Of a stretch of DNA of 64,000 nt, positions 7,612-18,198 are shown in pieces. A program made the translations under genes and the position numbers. Below the pieces are notes generated by a model. The model was not told where the DNA came from. It saw nothing but the letters and a program-made list of their open reading frames with translations, and did not search any database. The stretch comes from Promineifilum sp019695075 (GTDB lineage: Bacteria; Chloroflexota; Anaerolineae; Promineifilales; Promineifilaceae), in assembly GCA_026129185.1 (NCBI GenBank), contig JAHCIO010000008.1, positions 62,001 to 126,000 of the forward strand, given 5' to 3'. The stretch's first letter is position 1; each line of letters begins with the position of its first letter.

Positions 7612-9077
7612 TGGACCTCTCAACCCTGACCCTGACCGAACTGCGCGACGCCCTGCGCCGCGGCGAGACGACCAGCGTGGCGGCGACAACGGCGATGATC
7701 GACCGCATCGTGACCTACGACAACGCCCTGCGCAGCTACCTGACCGTGGCCGACGAGAGCGCCCTGGAGCAGGCCGCCGCCGCCGACCGCCGCCGCGCTG
7801 CCGGCGAAGATGGCCCCCTGCTGGGTATCCCCCTGGCCATCAAGGACATCATCTGCACCGCCGGCATCCCCACCACGGCCGGCAGCAAAATCCTGGAGGG
7901 CTTCATCCCGCCCTACGACGCCTTCGTCGTCGAGCGGCTGCTGGCCGCCGGCGCGGTGATTTTGGGCAAGACCAACACCGACGAGTTCGCCATGGGTTCC
8001 TCCACGGAGAACTCGGCCTATGTCACCACCGCCAACCCGTGGGACGTGGCGCGCGTGCCGGGCGGCAGCAGCGGCGGCAGCGCCGCGGCCGTGGCCGCCG
8101 GGCTGGCCTATGGCGCGCTGGGCACCGACACCGGCGGCAGCGTGCGCCAACCGGCGTCGTTCTGTGGCCTGGTGGGGTTGCGGCCGACCTATGGCCGCGT
8201 CTCCCGTTGGGGCGTGATCGCCTTCGCCTCGTCGCTCGACCAGGTGGGGCCGTTCGGCCGGACGGTGGCCGACTGCGCCGCGCTGCTGGGCGTCATCGCC
8301 GGCCACGACCCACGCGACAGTACCTCCCTCGACGCGCCCGTGCCCAACTACGAGGCCGCCCTGACCGGCGACATCCGCGGCCTGCGCGTCGGCGTGCCGC
8401 GCGAGTACTTCATCGAGGGCATCGCCCCGGAGGTCAAGTCCGCCGTGCGCGCCGCCATCGACGATCTGGCCGCCCTGGGCGCGGAGATCGTCGAGGTGTC
8501 GCTGCCCCACACCCACTATGGCCTGCCGGTCTACTACCTCATCGCCCCGGCCGAGGCCAGCGCCAATCTGGCCCGCTATGACGGCACGCGCTTTGGCCCG
8601 CGCGTCGAGGGGGCCGACATGATCGACACCGTCCGCCAGACACGCGCCCTGTTTGGCCCGGAGGTCAAGCGGCGCATCATGCTGGGAACCTACGCCCTCA
8701 GCGCCGGCTACTATGACGAGTACTACGGCCGGGCACTGCGGGCGCGGACGCTCATCGCCGAGGACTTCCGCCGCGCCTTCGAGACGGTCGATGTCATCGC
8801 CGCGCCCACCAGCCCGACGACCGCCTTCCGCATCGGCGAGCGCGTCGATGACCCGCTGAGTATGTATCTGGCCGACGTGTTCACCCTGCCGCTGAACCTG
8901 AGCGCCGCCTGTGGCCTGTCTGTGCCCTGCGGCGTCGATAGCGCCGGGCTGCCCATCGGCCTGCAACTCATCGGCGATACGTTGCAGGAAGCGCGCGTTC
9001 TCAACGCCGCCTACGCCTATGAGGACGCGCGGCCGTGGCACCGGCGCTTGCCCGTCGTGCCCGCCCTGGAGCCTTAG
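7611..9077 (+). CDS. gatA: Asp-tRNA(Asn)/Glu-tRNA(Gln) amidotransferase subunit A
   Basis: Glutaminase subunit that releases ammonia from Gln or Asn for transamidation of misacylated tRNA. The amidase-signature triad is visible: Lys in LAIKDIICT, cis-Ser in GTDTGGSVRQPAS and nucleophile-loop Ser in PGGSSGGSAAAVAAG. At 488 residues it is full length. It overlaps gatC by one base. Presence of GatCAB indicates indirect synthesis of Gln-tRNA(Gln) and/or Asn-tRNA(Asn) in this organism. Confidence 0.97.
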   Translation: MDLSTLTLTELRDALRRGETTSVAATTAMIDRIVTYDNALRSYLTVADESALEQAAAADRRRAAGEDGPLLGIPLAIKDIICTAGIPTTAGSKILEGFIPPYDAFVVERLLAAGAVILGKTNTDEFAMGSSTENSAYVTTANPWDVARVPGGSSGGSAAAVAAGLAYGALGTDTGGSVRQPASFCGLVGLRPTYGRVSRWGVIAFASSLDQVGPFGRTVADCAALLGVIAGHDPRDSTSLDAPVPNYEAALTGDIRGLRVGVPREYFIEGIAPEVKSAVRAAIDDLAALGAEIVEVSLPHTHYGLPVYYLIAPAEASANLARYDGTRFGPRVEGADMIDTVRQTRALFGPEVKRRIMLGTYALSAGYYDEYYGRALRARTLIAEDFRRAFETVDVIAAPTSPTTAFRIGERVDDPLSMYLADVFTLPLNLSAACGLSVPCGVDSAGLPIGLQLIGDTLQEARVLNAAYAYEDARPWHRRLPVVPALEP

Positions 9078-9215
9078 CCGGCCGAATCTTTTCACGTCGC
9101 GCCCATCCACGGCGCGGCCCAAAAAGGCTACAATTGATCCAGCGTCCGTCGCGGCGTATACTTGGCCGCGCGGCCCGGCCTCGACAGAGCGCTGAGCACA
9201 CGAGGGAAAGCGAAC

Positions 9216-10673
9216 GTGGTCAATCGCTACGAAGCCGTCATCGGCCTGGAGATCCACGCCGAATTGTTAACCGAGTCGAAGATGTTCTGCGGCTGCCGCG
9301 TCGTCGATAGCGTCACCGCCGCGCCGAACACGGCCGTCTGCCCGGTCTGCCTGGGCATGCCGGGGATGTTGCCGGTCATCAACCGGCGCGCCGTCGAGTT
9401 TGCCCTGCGCGTCGCCCTGGCGCTGGGCTGCGAGATTCAGCCTCACAACATCTTCGCCCGCAAGAACTACTTCTACCCCGACCTGCCCAAGGGCTACCAG
9501 ATCAGCCAGTACGAGCTGCCCATCGGCCGCCACGGCCGGCTGGACATCACCCTGCCCGACGGCGCGACCAAGCGCATTGGCATCCGCCGCGTCCACATGG
9601 AAGAGGACACCGGCAAGCTGACCCACCGCGAGCGCGGCGGCTCGCTCGTCGATTACAACCGCTCCGGCGTGCCCCTGCTGGAGATCGTCTCCGAGCCGGA
9701 CATTCGCAGCGGCGACGAGGCCCGCGCCTATGCCACGCGCATCCGCCAAATCCTGCGCTATCTGGGCGTCAACTCCGGCGACATGGAAAAGGGCGTCCTG
9801 CGCGTGGAGCCGAACATCAGCCTCCGGCCGCGCGGCAGCCAGACGTTCGGCACGCGCATCGAACTGAAGAACCTCAACAGCTTCCGCGCCCTGGCCGACG
9901 GCACGGATTACGAACTGGCGCGGCAGGCGGTCGTGCTGGACGCCGGCGGCCAGGTCGTCCAGGAGACGCGCGGCTGGCACGACACCCGCCGCGAGACCTT
10001 CAGCCAGCGCAGCAAGGAAGAGGCCGAGGACTACCGTTACTTCGCCGAGCCGGACTTGCCGCCGCTGTTCATCGATACGGCCTGGATCGAGGCCGTGCGG
10101 GCGTCGTTGCCCGAACTGCCGCAGGCCAAGGAGGCGCGCTACCGGGCCGCGCTGGGGCTGTCGCCGGGCGACGCCGCCGCGCTGGCCGAGGACAGCGCCG
10201 TGGCCGCCTGGTTCGAGGCCGCCGTTGCCGCCGGCGGCGCGCCGAAGGCGCTGGCCAACTGGATCCTCAACGACCTCTTCCGGCTGCTCAACGAGAGCGG
10301 CCGGCGCGTCGACGACATCCCCCTGGCCCCGGCGGCGCTGGTGGAACTGCTGCGGCTGGTGGACAACGGCGCGGTGAATCTGACTTCGGCCCGCGAGGTG
10401 CTGGCCGAGATGGTGAACACGGGGCGCGGCGCGGCCGAGATCGTCGCCGCCCGCGGCCTGACACAGATCTCCGACGAGGCGGCGCTGCTGGCCGTCATCG
10501 ACGGCATACTCGCCGACAATCCCGGCCCCGTGGCCAACTATCTGGGTGGCAAGACGAGCCTGCTGGGCTGGTTTGTCGGTCAGGTGATGCGGGCTACACG
10601 CGACCAGGCCAACCCGGCCCTGGCCAACCGGCTGGTGGCCGAGCGATTGGCGGCGCAGGGCCGGACGCCGTAA
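9216..10673 (+). CDS. gatB: Asp-tRNA(Asn)/Glu-tRNA(Gln) amidotransferase subunit B
   Basis: tRNA-binding and kinase-like subunit that activates Glu/Asp on the tRNA for amidation. Visible features are YEAVIGLEIHAELLTESKMF, a zinc site CGCR...CPVCLGMPG, the conserved EEDTGKLTH region and a C-terminal YqeY-like helical tail (NPGPVANYLGGK...GWFVGQVMR). I set the start at GTG 9216 because GAGGGAAAG lies at a proper distance and the protein then begins MVNRYEAVIGLE; an earlier in-frame ATG would add 18 unconserved residues. The 138-bp gap from gatA holds a possible -10 (TACAAT, 9129-9134), so gatB may also have its own promoter. Confidence 0.96.
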   Translation: MVNRYEAVIGLEIHAELLTESKMFCGCRVVDSVTAAPNTAVCPVCLGMPGMLPVINRRAVEFALRVALALGCEIQPHNIFARKNYFYPDLPKGYQISQYELPIGRHGRLDITLPDGATKRIGIRRVHMEEDTGKLTHRERGGSLVDYNRSGVPLLEIVSEPDIRSGDEARAYATRIRQILRYLGVNSGDMEKGVLRVEPNISLRPRGSQTFGTRIELKNLNSFRALADGTDYELARQAVVLDAGGQVVQETRGWHDTRRETFSQRSKEEAEDYRYFAEPDLPPLFIDTAWIEAVRASLPELPQAKEARYRAALGLSPGDAAALAEDSAVAAWFEAAVAAGGAPKALANWILNDLFRLLNESGRRVDDIPLAPAALVELLRLVDNGAVNLTSAREVLAEMVNTGRGAAEIVAARGLTQISDEAALLAVIDGILADNPGPVANYLGGKTSLLGWFVGQVMRATRDQANPALANRLVAERLAAQGRTP

Positions 10674-10691
10674 CCGGTCGCAGGACAAGAC

Positions 10692-12713
10692 ATGGACATC
10701 GCCGGCTGGCAATTCACTCCCTTCATTGTTCCCGTCCTGGGCGCGGCCATCTTTGCCGTGGCCCTGGCGCTCTTCGCCTGGCGGCGGCGCGAGGACGCGG
10801 CCGGCACGTGGGTCTTCCTCGTGCTGGTGGCGCTGGCGGCCTGGTGGAGTTTCACGTATGCCCTGGAACTGGCCACGACCGATCCGGACACGATGTTCCT
10901 GTGGGTCAAGATGGAGTGGATAACCATCGCCCTGCTGCCCGTGGCCTTGCTCCTCTTCGCGTTGGTCTACACCGGCCACGGCCGCTTCGTCACCCTGCGC
11001 AACGTCGCCCTGCTGATGATCCTGCCGCTGACGATGATCACTCTGGCCTGGACAACGCCGGCGCACACGCTGCTCTACGCCGATCCGGGTGTCGTCGATA
11101 ACGGCAGCTTCATCGCCTTCTACGCCCAACGCGGGCCGGCCTTCTACGTTCACGTCGTCTACGGCTACATCCTGCTCCTCGCGGCCGTTTTCCTGATGGC
11201 CCGCGCCTGGCGGCGGGCACAGGGCGAGGCGCGCAAACTGGCCTTCCTCGTCTTGCTGGGGTCGCTGGTGGCCTTCTTCGGCAATATCGCCTATCAGACT
11301 GCCCTGCTGCTGGGTCTGCCGGTCTACGTCGACCTGACGGTGCTGGCGTTGCTGCTCAGCATCGTTTTCTTCGCCTGGGGCTGGTTCCGCTTCCGGTGGA
11401 CCGACATTGTGCCCGAACTAAGAGAGATGGCCCCCGTGCCGGCCGACGCCGACGTGGCCAATCTGGCCCACAATACCCAACTGCGCATCCTCAACCTGGT
11501 CTCACTCACCCTGGGGGTGCTGCTGTTCGTGGCCCTGATACCCATCCTGACCCTCCTTTCGCGCGAGGAGGCCTCGCGCTGGCCCTACATGGCCGCCTAT
11601 GTGGCCCTCTTCCTCATCCTTCTCGTCGTCGCTTTATGGCGGCAGGGGCCATATGGGCTACGAGCAGCCGGGTTGGCGACCGTCTATCTGGGCCTGCTGC
11701 TCCTCGACCTGCGCATCAACGGGCTGACCCCGGCGGCCGGCCTGTACATGGTCACCTACGCCGCCTTCGTCGCCATTCTCTTTAGCCGGCGGGCGGCGGC
11801 CCTGGGTCTGGTGATAGGCGTGATTGGGTTGCTCGCCACGCCGCCACCGGAAGCGACCGCACCCATCCGCGACATCCATTCGCTGATCTACCTGCTCCTC
11901 AGCATCCTCATGACTATCGCCCTTCTGCTGGTGGGCCTCTTCGCCCTGCGCCGCGACAGCCAGACGCTGCTGCGGCGGTCGCGCGAGCTGGCTCGGGCGC
12001 TCAATGTCGAGCGCACCCAACTGGAGCAGCGCGTCGCCGACCGCACCCGCGCCCTGGAAGCCAGCGCGACCATCAGCCGGCAGCTCTCCACCATCCTTGA
12101 GCGCGGCGAACTGGTGCGCGAGGTCGTTGAGCAATTGCGCGTCGCCTTCGCCTATTACCACGTCCACATCTTCCTGTGGGACGAAGCCAGCGGCCTGCTG
12201 AAGATGGCCGGCGGCACGGGCGAAGCCGGCCAGGCGATGCTGGTCATGGGTCACGGCATTGACCCGGAGCAGGGGCTGGTCGGCCGCGCCTTCCGCACCA
12301 ACAGCCCGGTCGTCGTTGCCGATGTCAGCCGCGATCCCGGCTGGCTGCCCAACCGCCTGCTGCCCGGCACGCGCTCGGAGATCGCCGTGCCCATCAATTA
12401 CGGCGACGAGGTGCTGGGCGTGATCGACGCCCAGGACAACGAGGCCAACGGCCTCGGCCAGCAAGACGCGCAACTGCTGCAAATCATTGCCGGCCAGCTG
12501 GCCGTCGCCCTGCGCAACGCCCGCCTGGTGGCCCAGATTCAGCAGCAGGCCGAACAGGCGGCCCTGATCAACACCATCAACCAGAAGATCGCCCAGACCA
12601 TCGACATGGACGGCGCCATCCGCGTGGCGCTGGTCGAGTTGTCGCGCGCCCTGGAGGCGGGCAGCGCCGCGGTGCATCTGGACGCCGAGGGAGGCGCGAA
12701 TGGCCACGAGTAG
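10692..12713 (+). CDS. 7TM sensor protein with GAF domain, no kinase domain
   Basis: A 673-residue membrane sensor. Residues 1-240 form a seven-helix region like the HisKA_7TM N-terminal domain (WWSFTYALELATTD, then WVKMEWITIALLPVALLLFAL). A second hydrophobic block follows at about 265-425, then a short coiled linker (LERGELVREVVEQLRVAF) and a full GAF domain to about 620 (YYHVHIFLWDEASGLLKMAG...RSEIAVPINYGDEVLGVIDAQ). The chain then starts a second GAF (INTINQKIAQTIDMDGAIRV) but stops after about 45 residues, so that domain is cut short. The stop lies 14 bases inside the next gene, the multi-GAF kinase. It probably passes signals to that kinase rather than phosphorylating anything. Confidence 0.8.
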   Translation: MDIAGWQFTPFIVPVLGAAIFAVALALFAWRRREDAAGTWVFLVLVALAAWWSFTYALELATTDPDTMFLWVKMEWITIALLPVALLLFALVYTGHGRFVTLRNVALLMILPLTMITLAWTTPAHTLLYADPGVVDNGSFIAFYAQRGPAFYVHVVYGYILLLAAVFLMARAWRRAQGEARKLAFLVLLGSLVAFFGNIAYQTALLLGLPVYVDLTVLALLLSIVFFAWGWFRFRWTDIVPELREMAPVPADADVANLAHNTQLRILNLVSLTLGVLLFVALIPILTLLSREEASRWPYMAAYVALFLILLVVALWRQGPYGLRAAGLATVYLGLLLLDLRINGLTPAAGLYMVTYAAFVAILFSRRAAALGLVIGVIGLLATPPPEATAPIRDIHSLIYLLLSILMTIALLLVGLFALRRDSQTLLRRSRELARALNVERTQLEQRVADRTRALEASATISRQLSTILERGELVREVVEQLRVAFAYYHVHIFLWDEASGLLKMAGGTGEAGQAMLVMGHGIDPEQGLVGRAFRTNSPVVVADVSRDPGWLPNRLLPGTRSEIAVPINYGDEVLGVIDAQDNEANGLGQQDAQLLQIIAGQLAVALRNARLVAQIQQQAEQAALINTINQKIAQTIDMDGAIRVALVELSRALEAGSAAVHLDAEGGANGHE

Positions 12714-15700
12714 CCCCGCGCCGGGCGGCCGTCCGCCCTGGCCGGCCGATTCCCTCAGCGACCAGACGCGCGCCTACGGCACGCAGATGCTCTACCGGTT
12801 GGGGCTGGCCGTGACTATCAGCGCCGGCGCGTCGCTGCTCATCGGTCTGTGGGCCATGGACAGCCTTGGCCTGTGGCGGCTGGGCGGGCTGGGGCTGCTG
12901 GCCGCCGCCGGCGTCGTCGGGCTGAATGTCCGGCGCAACGAATCGGCCGACGCGGGCCGCCGGCCGTTTGTCGTCCTGCTGCTGGTCGGCTTTCTGATGG
13001 TCACGCTGCCGGCGGCGTTCGCCGGGGATATGTCCGCGCTGGTCGGCCTGTGGGTAGTGGCCTGGTTCGGCGTGCTGGTGGTCTCGGCCGGGCTGTTGCT
13101 CGGCCGCGTCTGGGCGCTGGCCATGACGGTCGCCGGTCTGGGGGCGTTGCTTATCGCGCTGGTGCCGAATGTCGGCCGCGCCGCCGGCCGCGCCGATGCC
13201 GGCGCGCTCGTCGCCCTGACCGCTATTGGCCTGGGCGTCTTCGCCTTCGCTCTCAATCTCATCTTCGAGGCCATCGCCCGCGCCCGCGCCCAGGCCCAGG
13301 AACTCCAGCGCGGCCTCTGGCAGACGCGGGCCACACTGGAGGGGCAGGTCGAGGAGCGCACGCGGGCGCAGGCCCTGGCGGCCCGCGTCGGCCGGCAACT
13401 GACGCGCATCCACGACCTCGATACGCTCCTCAACGAAGCCGTGGAGATGATCCGCGAGCGCTTCGACCTGTACCACGTCCAGGTCTACATGCTCAACCCG
13501 GTTGCCGGCGAGCTGGTGCTCAGCGCGGCCACGGGCGAGGCGGGCGCGGAACTGCTGCGGCGCAAACACCGTCTGCCCATCGGCCCCGGCTCGATCAACG
13601 GCACGGCCGCCGCCAACCGCCAGCCCGTCGTCGTCGCCCACGCCCGCACCAGCCCCATCTTCCTGAGCAACCCCCTGCTGCCCAACACCCAGTCGGAGGC
13701 GGCCATCCCCATGATCGTCGAGGACGAGGTGCTGGGCATTCTCGACCTGCACAGCGCCGCGCTGGAGGGGCTGAATAGCGAGAATCTGGGCGTCTTCACC
13801 CTGCTGGCCGCGCAACTGGCCACCGCCGTGCGCAATGCGCGCCTCTTCGCCGAGATCAACGCCACCCGCGAGCAATTGGCCCGCCAGGCGGAGATGCTCA
13901 CTCAGGGCGGCTGGCAGCGCTTTCTGGAAGATCGGCCGGCCGGCGGCGCGCTGGGCAATGCCGTGCCGGACGACGACAGCGACCGCCTGCAACAGCCCAT
14001 CGCCGTGCGCGGGGCGACCATCGGCCGGATGGAACTGGCGACGCCGGCGGTGCGTTCGACCCAAGCCCAGCAGCTTGTCGCCGCCGTGGCCGACCAACTC
14101 GGCGCGCACCTGGAGAACCTGCGCCTGACGCAACAGGCGGAGACGGCCCTCGACGAGGCCCGCCAGCGCGAGGCGGAAATGGGTCTTATCAACCGCCTCG
14201 TCACCCTGCTGGCCGCCGCGCCCGATCTGACCAGCAGCCTGCAAATCGTCGTCGATCAGCTGGCCGAGGCAACCTCCATCGGCCAGGTCGGCGTGGCCAT
14301 CCTGAACGACAAGCGCACGGCCCTGACCGTCGTCGCCGACCGCTCCAGCAGCCTGAACACCGACAGCGCCGTCGGCGTGGTGATTCCGTTGGAGAACAAC
14401 CCGGCCACACAAATGGCCATCGCTGAGCGCCGGCCGGTCGTCGTCGAGCACGCCGCCGAAAGCCCGCTGACCGCCTCGGCCCACGAAGTGCTGCGCCATC
14501 GTGGCGTGAAGACCATCCTCATTCTGCCGCTCGTCGTCGAGAACGAGGTCATCGGCACAGTCGGCCTGGACGTGGTCGAAGAGGGCATCGAACTGACCAA
14601 AGAGCAGCTCCAGCTGGCCGAAACCATCGTCTACCACGCGGCCACGGCCGTGCAGCGCGCCCGGCTGTTCAACGAAACCGAGCAGGCCCGGCGCGACGCC
14701 GAGCGCCTCTACGCCCTCAGCACATCTCTGAACGCCGTCCAGGACCTGGACGACATCCTCGACGCGGTGGTCGGCTCTGGCCTGGCCGAGGGCGCGTCGG
14801 CGGCGTCCCTGGCGATCGTCGAGACCGACGACGCGGGCCGGCCCGAATGGGCCACCTCCGTGGCCCGCTGGCGGGGCGGCGGTAGCGACGGGCCGGACGC
14901 CGGGCGCGACGGTTTGGGCGCGCGCGTCCATCTGCCGGCCGAGGGCTTCATCCGTGACTGGCTGACCAGCGTTGAGGACGCGCTGCTGATCGAGGATTTG
15001 ACCCCTCTCATCGCCGCGGACGCCGGCGACATGATCGCTCGCGCCACCGGGGCCGGCGCGCGGGCCGCGGCGGTGCTGCCGCTGCAAGTGGGCGAACGCT
15101 GGGTCGGTATGTTGATCGTGTCCTGGCCGGCGCCGCGCGCCTTCCCCGGCCACGACCGGCAGATCTACACGTCCATAGCCAGTCAGGTGGCCGTGGCCCT
15201 GTCGAACCAGCAGTTGTCCGAGCAGGCCCGCGCCCGCGCCCGGCAACTGGAATTGCTCTCGCGCATGGAGGCCGACCTGTCGCTGGCCTCGACCGAGGAT
15301 GAGATCTTGCTGGCGCTGGCCAACGACGCGCCCTGGGAAGACGAGCCGGCGCTGGACCTGGTGTACCTCTCCAGCCGCCCCAGCGACGGCGCGCTGCTGG
15401 CCCAGCCCATCAGCCGGCTGGCGCACGGCCAGCTGGCGGCCGTGCCCGCCGACAGTGGCATCCCCCTGCGCGCGCTGCCCACCAGCGCCCTGTGGCTGGA
15501 GCAGCCGCGCGACCCGTTCGTCATCGCCGACACGGAGACCGACCCGCGCCTCGATGAGGCCATGTGCGCCCAGGCCCGGCGCGAGGGCTGGCGGGCGGCG
15601 GTGCTGCTGCCGCTGCGGCGCGGCGGCCAGTGGCAAGGGTTGTTCAGCATTAGCTGGCCGACGCCGCATACGCTGTCACCCGACGAGACTTTCCTGCTAG

Positions 15701-18111
15701 AGCGCCTACACGAACCGCTGGCCGCCACGATCGCCGGCCGCCGCGCCTATCTGGCCCAGCGCGTCGCCCTGTCCCAGACCGAGGCCCTCTACAACGTCAG
15801 CGCTCGCCTGAACATGGCTCAGTCCTACGATGACATCCTGGCCGTCATCCACCAGCACACCGAACTAGGCCGCCTGGCCGACGTCCTTCAGTTCGCCCAC
15901 TTCGACCGGCCGTGGACGCCCGACCAGGTTCCGGAGAATGTCAGCATCGACGCCCAGTGGCAGCGTGACGTGGCCATTCCCCTGCTGCGCCGTGGCCGCG
16001 TCGAGGACAATCCCGTCCTGTCGCTGCTGCGTATCGACCGGCCGGTCGTCTTCGCCGACATCCAGAACGACCCCCGTCTCGACCGCGCCGGCCGGGCCGC
16101 GCTGCGCGCCCTCGGCGGCGCGCGCAGCGCCATCTTCGCCCCCCTGGTCGTCGGCGGGCAGTGGATCGGCTACATTGCCCTGCTCTACCGGCGCTTGCCG
16201 CGCACCTTTGCCGAGGAAGAGATCGACAGCCTGGCCGCTCTTGTCGGTCAGGTGGCTGTGGCCGCGCAGACGATCCTGTTGCTGGAGCAGACGCGCCAAC
16301 TGTTGGGTAGCGAGCAACGCCAGCGCCGCATCGCCGATACACTGCTGACCTCGGCCCGCATCATGTCCGAGACGCTCGACGAGACCCTTCTGCGCGACCT
16401 GTTGGCCACGCAACTATGCGAAACCGTGCCGGGGGCGCTCTTCGTCCACCTCTATGAGTGGCTGCCGGCCGACAAGCAGTTCCGCCTCGACCGGCGCGTG
16501 GAGTTGCCAGAGACGGAGAGCCGCGACCTGAGCCGTTGGAGCATGCCCATCGGCGCGACGTTCCCGGCCGAGGAGCGGCCCGACCTCTGGCAGCCGTTCG
16601 CCAACAACGTCGGCGTGGGCCAGGTGCAGCCGATTGCCGGGGTCAAGGCCGAGTTCTATCGCCTGCCGTGGCGCGTCGGCCGCGGGGCCGCGGGCGTGCT
16701 GGAGGTCTTTCGCGGCGGGCCGACAGCCGACGAATACCCTGCCCCGCTGACGGCCGACGACCAGCGCCGTTGCGAGGGCATCACCCAGCAGGCGGCCCTG
16801 GCCATTCAGAACGCGCAGTCATATGGCCAGACGCAGATGGCGCTGGCCAACCAGGCCCGCCTCTCGGGCGAACTGCGGGCCGTGTCCAACGTCAGTATCG
16901 CCGCCGCGGCCACGCTCGACGCCGACCGCCTGCTGGCCGCCGCCGCTGACCTGACGCGGGCCAGCTTCGACCTCTACCACGCCCATATCTATCTGCTCGA
17001 CGACGCGCGGACGATGCTGGTGCTGCGCGCCGGGTCGGGCGAGATCGGCCGGCGCATGTTGCGCGAGGGGCGGCACATCCCTCTCGACGCCCGCTCCATT
17101 GTCGCCCGCGCCGCGCGCGAGCGCGATGTCATCGTCGTGGACGACGTCGTCCACTCGGCCGACTTCCTGCCCCACCCGCTGTTGCCGCAGACACGCTCGG
17201 AGATGGCCGTGCCGATGATCGTCGGCGAGCGGCTGCTGGGCGTCCTCGACGTGCAGGCCGAGGAGGCGGACCGCTTCCAGGGCGACGATGTGCTCGTCCA
17301 CCGCATCCTGGCGGCGCAGCTAGCCGTGGCCACACAGAACGCCTACTACTTCGCCGAGCAACTCCGCACCGCCGAGCAGCTGCGCGAGGTTGACCGCCTG
17401 AAGACCGACTTCCTGGCGCGCATGAGCCACGAATTGCGCACGCCGCTCAACTCCATCATCGGCTTTGCCGACGTGCTCCTCATGGGTCTGGACGGCAACC
17501 TGACCGAGCGCATGCTCGAAGATGTGCAACTCATCCGCAATAACGGCTACCACCTGCGCGACATCATCAATGACATCCTGGACATGGCCAAGATCGAAGC
17601 CAACCGGCTGGAGATCATTTTCGAGCCGTTCGACATCCAGCGGGTGGCCGGCGAGGTGATGGCCATGGCCGCGCCGCTGGCCGAGCAGAAGGGCTTGCAG
17701 CTTCATCTGGACATCCCCGACGACATCGACCCGCTGGTGGCCGACCGCACCCGCGTGCGCCAGGTGCTGTGGAACCTGATCGGCAACGCCATCAAGTTCA
17801 CCGACCGGGGCGATATCGCTATGCGCGTGCAGCGCCAGAACGGCGAAGTGCTATTCACAGTCACCGACACCGGCATCGGCATCGCCGAGGAGCATCTGCC
17901 CCACATCTTCGACCAGTTCAGCCAGATCAACCCCGGCCGGCGCGGCTCGATCAGCGGCACGGGCCTGGGCCTGTCGATCAGTAAGAGACTGGTGGAACTG
18001 CATGGCGGACGCATTTGGGTAGAGAGCCTGCCCGACCAGGGCAGCACCTTCCGCTTCGCCATTCCGGTCCGCGAGGCCGACCCGGCGGCCGCGCCGGAGG
18101 CAGCGCTATAG
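12700..18111 (+). CDS. Giant multi-GAF membrane sensor histidine kinase
   Basis: An 1803-residue kinase. The N-terminus has six or so TM helices (residues 25-190), then a coiled helix (QAQELQRGLWQTRATLEGQVEERTRAQ). About six or seven GAF or GAF-like domains follow between residues 230 and 1560; the first and last share the same subfamily signature (FDLYHVQVYMLN, FDLYHAHIYLLD). HisKA follows with H1577 in MSHELRTPLNSIIGFADVL, then HATPase_c with N box (LWNLIGNAIKFTD), G1 (DTGIGI) and G2 (GTGLGLSISK). There is no receiver domain; the response regulator at 18199 is the likely partner. It overlaps the upstream 7TM-GAF gene by 14 bases, so the two are co-expressed. Ligands are unknown. Confidence 0.9.
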   Translation: MATSSPAPGGRPPWPADSLSDQTRAYGTQMLYRLGLAVTISAGASLLIGLWAMDSLGLWRLGGLGLLAAAGVVGLNVRRNESADAGRRPFVVLLLVGFLMVTLPAAFAGDMSALVGLWVVAWFGVLVVSAGLLLGRVWALAMTVAGLGALLIALVPNVGRAAGRADAGALVALTAIGLGVFAFALNLIFEAIARARAQAQELQRGLWQTRATLEGQVEERTRAQALAARVGRQLTRIHDLDTLLNEAVEMIRERFDLYHVQVYMLNPVAGELVLSAATGEAGAELLRRKHRLPIGPGSINGTAAANRQPVVVAHARTSPIFLSNPLLPNTQSEAAIPMIVEDEVLGILDLHSAALEGLNSENLGVFTLLAAQLATAVRNARLFAEINATREQLARQAEMLTQGGWQRFLEDRPAGGALGNAVPDDDSDRLQQPIAVRGATIGRMELATPAVRSTQAQQLVAAVADQLGAHLENLRLTQQAETALDEARQREAEMGLINRLVTLLAAAPDLTSSLQIVVDQLAEATSIGQVGVAILNDKRTALTVVADRSSSLNTDSAVGVVIPLENNPATQMAIAERRPVVVEHAAESPLTASAHEVLRHRGVKTILILPLVVENEVIGTVGLDVVEEGIELTKEQLQLAETIVYHAATAVQRARLFNETEQARRDAERLYALSTSLNAVQDLDDILDAVVGSGLAEGASAASLAIVETDDAGRPEWATSVARWRGGGSDGPDAGRDGLGARVHLPAEGFIRDWLTSVEDALLIEDLTPLIAADAGDMIARATGAGARAAAVLPLQVGERWVGMLIVSWPAPRAFPGHDRQIYTSIASQVAVALSNQQLSEQARARARQLELLSRMEADLSLASTEDEILLALANDAPWEDEPALDLVYLSSRPSDGALLAQPISRLAHGQLAAVPADSGIPLRALPTSALWLEQPRDPFVIADTETDPRLDEAMCAQARREGWRAAVLLPLRRGGQWQGLFSISWPTPHTLSPDETFLLERLHEPLAATIAGRRAYLAQRVALSQTEALYNVSARLNMAQSYDDILAVIHQHTELGRLADVLQFAHFDRPWTPDQVPENVSIDAQWQRDVAIPLLRRGRVEDNPVLSLLRIDRPVVFADIQNDPRLDRAGRAALRALGGARSAIFAPLVVGGQWIGYIALLYRRLPRTFAEEEIDSLAALVGQVAVAAQTILLLEQTRQLLGSEQRQRRIADTLLTSARIMSETLDETLLRDLLATQLCETVPGALFVHLYEWLPADKQFRLDRRVELPETESRDLSRWSMPIGATFPAEERPDLWQPFANNVGVGQVQPIAGVKAEFYRLPWRVGRGAAGVLEVFRGGPTADEYPAPLTADDQRRCEGITQQAALAIQNAQSYGQTQMALANQARLSGELRAVSNVSIAAAATLDADRLLAAAADLTRASFDLYHAHIYLLDDARTMLVLRAGSGEIGRRMLREGRHIPLDARSIVARAARERDVIVVDDVVHSADFLPHPLLPQTRSEMAVPMIVGERLLGVLDVQAEEADRFQGDDVLVHRILAAQLAVATQNAYYFAEQLRTAEQLREVDRLKTDFLARMSHELRTPLNSIIGFADVLLMGLDGNLTERMLEDVQLIRNNGYHLRDIINDILDMAKIEANRLEIIFEPFDIQRVAGEVMAMAAPLAEQKGLQLHLDIPDDIDPLVADRTRVRQVLWNLIGNAIKFTDRGDIAMRVQRQNGEVLFTVTDTGIGIAEEHLPHIFDQFSQINPGRRGSISGTGLGLSISKRLVELHGGRIWVESLPDQGSTFRFAIPVREADPAAAPEAAL

Positions 18112-18198
18112 GCGTTGGCGGCGCTCGTTGTAATACGCGGCGTAACCGTGCTGTGCTTGACTTACTGATGAAGACAAGCGTAACGAGGGAAAGGCGTA

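Noticed and set aside
8039..8581. Long open frames in other phases of gatA and many neighbouring genes on both strands
   Set aside because: GC-rich codon bias keeps alternative frames open. The translations are Arg/Pro/Ala-rich, lack motifs and fully overlap confidently identified genes.
12577..15669. A 1030-codon open frame antisense to the multi-GAF kinase
   Set aside because: Low-complexity composition typical of antisense GC-rich frames, no motifs, and it overlaps a kinase with clear domains.
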